Below are positions 28,840-33,668 of a stretch of DNA of 33,668 bases, in pieces (the first letter of the stretch is position 1; each line of letters begins with the position of its first letter). The notes under the pieces were generated by a model, which was not told the DNA's origin, did no database searches, and saw only the letters and a program-made list of their open reading frames with translations. Both the position numbers and the translations under genes were made by a program. This stretch comes from CAIKKV01 sp044346855 (lineage in GTDB: Bacteria; Verrucomicrobiota; Kiritimatiellia; CAIKKV01), in contig JBIIYJ010000019.1 in assembly GCA_044346855.1 (NCBI GenBank), positions 1 to 33,668 on the forward strand, written 5' to 3'.

Positions 28840-31800
28840 GCGGGGGTCTCCTTGATCGGGCGGTCTTTCAGCAGGGCCATGCCTTCCTGGTACATGTCGG
28901 CCCGCTCATCGAGGCGGGCGGCGCGCCAGGTCAGGAACTGCTTGCGCAGGACGGCCAGGAAGGGGGTGACGGCGCGGCTCCAGGCGGCGGAGGACCCGCT
29001 GAGGCGGACGAGGCGGATGGTGGCGATGAATTCCCCGGTGCGGGGGTCCACGGGCAGGGTGATCTCGAGGCGCTGCGAGACGCCCAGGTCGAAGGGCTTG
29101 AGCCAGACGGTGGTGGTGACGCCCGGCACCAGGCCGGCCGGGGAGCGTGAGAGCGTGGCTTCCGGGGGTGCGCAGAAGAAGGGCCCGGAGCCGCCTTCGC
29201 CGTTGGAGTCCAGCCAGCGGTTGAAGTAGGAGATGATGGCCACGCGGTCATGGGGCGTGAAGGTGAAGGGGAGGTTGAAGGCCATCACGTCGCCGTCGGC
29301 GGCGGGGATGTCCCACTCCGTCTTGCCGGAGGGGGATGCGAGGCGGGCGGCGCTGCGGGCGGGGATGAGGGTGGAGAGCATGACGGCCGCGACGATGGCG
29401 AGGGAGGCGTAGATGGTCTCGATGGAGCTGTAGCTCATGTTGAGGCCGCCGGTGAACTGCAGGGCGCTCAGGATGCGGCCGGTGGCCTGGCTGAGCAGGT
29501 AGCCCATCATGGCCCCGACCACGGCATAGACCGAGGCCTCGGCCATGAACATGAAGAAGACGTGGCTGGGGGCGATGCCGACGGCGTTGTAGACGTAGAT
29601 CTCGTCCTTGCGCTCGTAGACCGAGCTGCGCATGGTGTTGAAGACGGTCAGCGAGGCGATCAGGATGGGGATCAGCAGCTCCAGCAGCCCGGCGAAGGTG
29701 CGGGCGCGCGTGCGGGAGCCGAAATAGGCGGTGCTGTCGATCGCGTAGCTGGCGCTCTGCCCCAGCCGTTCGAGGTAGTCCATCACCACCCGGCGCTGCT
29801 CGCGCACGCTCAGCGGCGGCAGGGGCGGCAACTGGGGATTCAGGACATAGGTCTCCCGCGGGAAGAGGATTCCGCAGGAAATCAGGATCTCGCCGTCCTG
29901 TTCGGTGCGCTGGGGTTGCGTGTTGACGATCATGACCTGCGCGCCCGGGAGGCGGGGCGTGTCCTCCGGCACGATGGCCCCGCCCGCGGCGTTGCGCCCC
30001 AGGGTCTGCACGGCATTCAGGTCGTACGGCAGCAGGCTCCGGCCGTCGATGTCCACGTGCGCCTGGAGGCGGGCGGAGTCGAGGATGCCGGCCACCTCGT
30101 AGAGGTCGCCGCGGATGGAGACCTGGACGCCGCCCGCGTCGACCTCCTCCGTCGTGAGTTCGAGCTCGCGCGCGGCGAGGTCGGGCAGGATGACCCGGCG
30201 CTTGTTCACGAGCCCTTTCTCGAAGGCCTCCCGGCGTTCGTCGCGCGTCGCGGGGGGCTTCGGGAACCACGCGCGGCGGGTGAGCAGGTAGCGGTCGATC
30301 CCGGAAAACTCGGGCTCGCGCCAGTCCATGCGGATGGCGGCGGCCAGGCGGGTGCGCTTGCGCAGGAGCTGGCCGTTCACGGTGTATTCGCGGTCCACGA
30401 GAATTTCCGCGTTCTGGAGGCGGGCGGCGCCCGGCAGGCCGGAGAACCAGGCGCGGGTGGTGACGGGGAAGCGGCGGCCGTAGATCTGCTGGATGGTGGA
30501 GATCTCGGACGGGTTGAGCGGGGTGAAATCGGTGTTCTGCAGCAGGATCCCGTTCCAGGGGGAGCGGCCGGTGACGTATTCCACGTTGACCAGGTCGGAG
30601 GAGACCGAGGTGAAGCAGATCATGACGAAGGTGATGAGGATGAGCGTGACGGAGGTGAGGCCGGTGCGGATCTTGCGGCGGCGCATGTTGTTGAGGCCCA
30701 GCATGAACGCGGTGCCGATGACGCCGCCGCGGTTGATGTCGGCCCCCTCGATGGCGCCCTCGCGGCGGCGCAGGTCGCGGATGTTCTGGCTGAATTTGCC
30801 GCCCACCATCAGGATGACCAGCAGGGTCAGCAGCAGGATCACGAAGCCGATCAGGATCATGAGGGAGGAGCGGACCATTTCGAAGGCGGGGTGGAAGAAG
30901 CGCAGCAGCCCGAAGACGGCCAGGAAGATGAGGCCGCCCGCCAGGAGCTGCTTGCGGACGTCGGTGAAGCCGAAGACCAGCTTCTCGAAGAAGAAGACGA
31001 AGGGAACCAGCAGCCCCAGGTACCAGAGGATGCCGATGATGGCGTGCGCGATGCGGCTGCGGATGACGGGGTGGTTGTTGATGGCGTAGGCCAGGCTCGT
31101 GTCGGCCGCCAGGACGGCCGAGAGCGGGTCCTTTTCGGCCAGCTTTTTCCGGGCGGTCTCCAGCCACTCCCGGCCGCGCGCGTGGAAGTCGAGCATCAGG
31201 GCGTCGGCCATGCCGTGCAGGCGCTGGAGCCGGAGCCGCTTGTCGTTGGAGCGGAGCATGGACTCGGCGGCATCGATGTGGGGGTTGACGATGAGGGGAT
31301 GGTCGGCCGCGAGGAAGCCCCGGCCCAGGATCTCCGGCTCGTCCGCCGCCACCGGGGCGGCCGGGTCGGCGTTCAGCATGAAGGCGCGGTAGACCTGCAC
31401 CTCCTTGTTTTCGGCCGCGCCCGCCATGAGCCCGATGTAGAAGGTGAAGTCGGGATCGAGGAACGCGGTGTAATGGTCGAACCGGTTGTTCGCCGGCTCG
31501 GTCAGGCCGAGCTTGGAGATGTAGTTCATCCGCTGGAACGACTTCATCGTCTGGGGGTTGCTCCAGTCGAACTGCTGGACCCGGCTGCAGCGGAAGAGGG
31601 CGATCTGGACGGGCTTGGGGATCTGCCCGCCCGAGCCCGCGATGTCGCTGATGGCGATCCCCTCGTTCTTGAACACGGACTGGCCGCCCTTGGAGGCGTT
31701 CTTGAAGAAGAGCAGGTTCCCCTGCGGGTCGAAGCGGGCGGCGTCGGCATTGAAGGCCGTTGACCAGCCCCAGTCCGAGACGAGCCCGAAGGTCAGCTTG

Positions 31801-33668
31801 CGCTCGTAGCGGCCGAAGGGGTTTGTCTTGAGCACGGGGGCGAGGTTGATGCCCCGCGTCTGCGTTTCGGGTGTATAGCCGGTGGCCGGGTAGAGCCGCA
31901 CGAAGGTGTTGTCCCCCATGGGGTGGCTGGGGGTGAGGGTCTGGGCTCCGGCGCTGCCGAAGACGGCGCCGGCGAAGGTCATGATGCGGCGGCGGCGGTC
32001 GGAGGGGATGTCCTTGAACGGGACCTGGCCCTGGGCCAGGGCCAGGAAGGTTTTGCCGAGCACGGGCATCTGGGCGCAGAGGACGCGGTTCGAGAGCGTG
32101 GCGAAGTCGTCCTCCGGCGTCCCGACCTTGGGCGGCTTGAAGTCGCTGTTGAAGAGGCTGAAGGCGAGGCGGCCGCACAGGACCCAGGGCTCGGACTCGA
32201 AGAGGACCCGCTCCGAATTGTGCAGGTTGGGCTTCTCGCGGGAGCCCTGCGCATCGCGGGTGCCCCAGTGGAAGACGGTGAAGGCGGGCGCCCCGTTGGT
32301 CGCGGCCGGGATCCGGTCCGTGATCGCGTTGGCCAGCAGCGACACCTGCGGCTCGGCGTCGGAGCCGGCCGTGCCGATGCCCGTCATGAGGGACAGGTGG
32401 TGAAGATTGCGGGAGCCGCCGGAGTTGAGCTCGAAGTTGACGACCAGGGTCCGGCCGTAGCCTTCCAGCAGGCGGCGGAGGGCCAGGGTGTCGTCAAGCT
32501 CGCGGAGTTGCTGCCCGGCGTGCAGGGCGATCGCCTGCAGCTGGGCGCCGAGGCGGTCCGGGAATTTCCATTCGTTGAACTCCTTCTTCGCAAGCAGCTG
32601 GCCGAACGGGAGGCCCATGAGCCCGGCGGAGCGGTTTTCCTGCTGCTGCGCGTTGTAGAGCGCCTCGAAGAGCGGGTGCCGGTTGGCGGGGGACTTGCGC
32701 TCCTCGTCCGTTGCCAGCAGGGGCTCGAACCCGGCGCGGAACACGGGGTTGCCGGCGCGCAGGTAGTCGAGCCGGCGGAGCAGGGACTGCTCGCGGTGCT
32801 CCAGGTTGAGCTCGCCCGCCACGGCGGTGACGCGGGCCTCCAGCCAGTCGCGGAACGCCTTGTCCTGCGCCTCCCAGGCGGCGGGCAGGTCGTCCTGCCG
32901 CAGCAGGGCGAGGCCGCGCCCGGCCAGGTCCAGGGTATTGCTGAAATCGGAACGGGCGGCCTCGGGGGGGCGGTAGTCGCCGCGGCCGCGGGTGAAGGTC
33001 TCGACCGCCTCCATGAGGCGGGAGATGCCGGAGAGGGACTGGGCGTGGCCGGCGGTGACGGTGAAGAGGACGTCCCGGCTGAGCTCGCCGCGGTAGGGGG
33101 CCAGGAGGCGGAGGGTTTCCAGCAGCGCGGCCAGGGGGACCGCCTGCTCCGCCCCGGGGGCCAGCTCGGGAACCAGCGAGGCGCTGTCGTAATAGGCGTT
33201 GAGGATGAGCGCCTCGCGGTTGCCCGCGGCGCCCTTCAGCACGCCGACCAGGTTGCGGACCCGCTTCTCCTCCCAGCGGACGCGGCAGCTGAGGGTGAGG
33301 CGTTTCCCTTTGTGGGGCTCGAGGTCGCCGCGCACGAGGAAGCGGGGGAAGGTGATTTCGTCGCCGCTGACCAGGCTCTCCCACGCGGCGGGGACGTCGG
33401 GGTTGGAGCGCAGCCGCCGGGAGAGGTCGTCCTCCATCACCAGCAGGGCGCGGGTTCCGGCCGCGGCGAGGCCGGGCCAGCCGGCGGCGGATTCGGCGTA
33501 GGTGGCCACGATCGTCTCCTCCGGGCGGTGGCCGGTGAGGTGGAGCAGGTCGGTGTTGTCGGCGATGAGAAGGGTGCCGGACAGGCCTTCGGGCGGGAGG
33601 ACCAGGGGGGTGAGGCCGGAGGGCTGGAAGGGGTAGAGGGTAACGCCGGGGAGCGGGGTTCCGGTCTC
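28836..33668 (-). CDS. Giant FtsX-type ABC permease with dead M28-peptidase-like domain (5' end beyond window)
   Basis: At least 1610 residues; the frame is open to the window edge, so the N-terminus is missing and the first GTG at 33509 is not the start. Numbering from the edge: a PA-like segment (~25-115, ending FPRFLVRG); an M28-like domain (LILNAYYDSAS ~154-164, LAALLETLRLL, VLFTVTAGHAQSLSG ~200-214); a long periplasmic region (~220-865); TM segments near 871-895, 908-922, 935-956 and 1001-1020; a second extracytoplasmic domain (~1025-1320); and TMs near 1326, 1369 and 1414. NTMRSSVYERKDEIYVYNAVGI is the FtsX signature. The M28 metal ligands are lost (His to Tyr, acidic pair to HA). A ~180-residue cytoplasmic tail follows. 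It is the first visible gene of the operon. Confidence 0.85.
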   Translation of the reverse strand, partial: ETGTPLPGVTLYPFQPSGLTPLVLPPEGLSGTLLIADNTDLLHLTGHRPEETIVATYAESAAGWPGLAAAGTRALLVMEDDLSRRLRSNPDVPAAWESLVSGDEITFPRFLVRGDLEPHKGKRLTLSCRVRWEEKRVRNLVGVLKGAAGNREALILNAYYDSASLVPELAPGAEQAVPLAALLETLRLLAPYRGELSRDVLFTVTAGHAQSLSGISRLMEAVETFTRGRGDYRPPEAARSDFSNTLDLAGRGLALLRQDDLPAAWEAQDKAFRDWLEARVTAVAGELNLEHREQSLLRRLDYLRAGNPVFRAGFEPLLATDEERKSPANRHPLFEALYNAQQQENRSAGLMGLPFGQLLAKKEFNEWKFPDRLGAQLQAIALHAGQQLRELDDTLALRRLLEGYGRTLVVNFELNSGGSRNLHHLSLMTGIGTAGSDAEPQVSLLANAITDRIPAATNGAPAFTVFHWGTRDAQGSREKPNLHNSERVLFESEPWVLCGRLAFSLFNSDFKPPKVGTPEDDFATLSNRVLCAQMPVLGKTFLALAQGQVPFKDIPSDRRRRIMTFAGAVFGSAGAQTLTPSHPMGDNTFVRLYPATGYTPETQTRGINLAPVLKTNPFGRYERKLTFGLVSDWGWSTAFNADAARFDPQGNLLFFKNASKGGQSVFKNEGIAISDIAGSGGQIPKPVQIALFRCSRVQQFDWSNPQTMKSFQRMNYISKLGLTEPANNRFDHYTAFLDPDFTFYIGLMAGAAENKEVQVYRAFMLNADPAAPVAADEPEILGRGFLAADHPLIVNPHIDAAESMLRSNDKRLRLQRLHGMADALMLDFHARGREWLETARKKLAEKDPLSAVLAADTSLAYAINNHPVIRSRIAHAIIGILWYLGLLVPFVFFFEKLVFGFTDVRKQLLAGGLIFLAVFGLLRFFHPAFEMVRSSLMILIGFVILLLTLLVILMVGGKFSQNIRDLRRREGAIEGADINRGGVIGTAFMLGLNNMRRRKIRTGLTSVTLILITFVMICFTSVSSDLVNVEYVTGRSPWNGILLQNTDFTPLNPSEISTIQQIYGRRFPVTTRAWFSGLPGAARLQNAEILVDREYTVNGQLLRKRTRLAAAIRMDWREPEFSGIDRYLLTRRAWFPKPPATRDERREAFEKGLVNKRRVILPDLAARELELTTEEVDAGGVQVSIRGDLYEVAGILDSARLQAHVDIDGRSLLPYDLNAVQTLGRNAAGGAIVPEDTPRLPGAQVMIVNTQPQRTEQDGEILISCGILFPRETYVLNPQLPPLPPLSVREQRRVVMDYLERLGQSASYAIDSTAYFGSRTRARTFAGLLELLIPILIASLTVFNTMRSSVYERKDEIYVYNAVGIAPSHVFFMFMAEASVYAVVGAMMGYLLSQATGRILSALQFTGGLNMSYSSIETIYASLAIVAAVMLSTLIPARSAARLASPSGKTEWDIPAADGDVMAFNLPFTFTPHDRVAIISYFNRWLDSNGEGGSGPFFCAPPEATLSRSPAGLVPGVTTTVWLKPFDLGVSQRLEITLPVDPRTGEFIATIRLVRLSGSSAAWSRAVTPFLAVLRKQFLTWRAARLDERADMYQEGMALLKDRPIKETPA

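Noticed and set aside
26479..29229. A 916-codon plus-strand frame opposite the OPT-like gene, rich in His, Glu and Gly
   Set aside because: It is a mirror of the membrane-protein codons on the other strand; composition is unnatural and no start context is seen.

Overview
This is a GC-rich bacterial chromosomal window, apart from an AT-richer first ~700 bases. Densely packed genes on both strands alternate with a few repeat-filled intergenic stretches. Gene content (rpsB-tsf, purD-purE, an OPT-like/ABC/PqqD cluster, MJ0042-like zinc ribbons, HisI, RNase HIII, SNF2) and the style of short-period intergenic repeats resemble the PVC superphylum, most likely Kiritimatiellota/Verrucomicrobiota. That placement is inference from gene style; no rRNA or phylogenetic marker was compared.

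Layout. 1-1430: one small secreted protein of unknown function, then about 880 bases without a credible gene, a mosaic of short-period repeats (7-bp and 13-bp phases) and inverted repeats. 1435-4128: promoter and structured leader, rpsB, tsf, a terminator and a MerR-like gene. 4167-10283: a plus-strand operon purD - purE - degenerate S41-like protein - TsaC/low-molecular-weight phosphatase fusion - RpiB/SHMT fusion - small exported protein, closed by a heptamer array and a terminator. The order TsaC, phosphatase, RpiB, GlyA matches the Bacillus ywlC-ywlE-ywlF(rpiB)-glyA neighbourhood, here condensed into two fused proteins.

10295-16457: three minus-strand paralogues of a zinc-ribbon/coiled-coil protein family, each with its own good promoter, interleaved with plus-strand genes: a 26-codon mini-gene, a 23S rRNA uracil methyltransferase, an asparaginase and a divergent HisI. 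16576-22416: a minus-strand operon rnhC - prmA - SNF2/SWIM helicase - SDR oxidoreductase with overlapping or nearly abutting ends. 22417-23032: a non-coding stretch bounded by an 18-bp perfect inverted repeat and containing a long imperfect hairpin.

23033-33668: a tightly coupled minus-strand operon running in from beyond the right edge. It holds a giant FtsX-type permease with an N-terminal M28-peptidase-like domain that has lost its metal ligands, an OPT-like membrane transporter, a MacB/FtsX-type permease, two LolD/MacB-type ATPases with a PqqD-like protein encoded between them, and a nitrilase-superfamily hydrolase. This looks like one transport/export machine of unknown substrate. It and the zinc-ribbon/coiled-coil trio are the best candidates for undescribed biology here.
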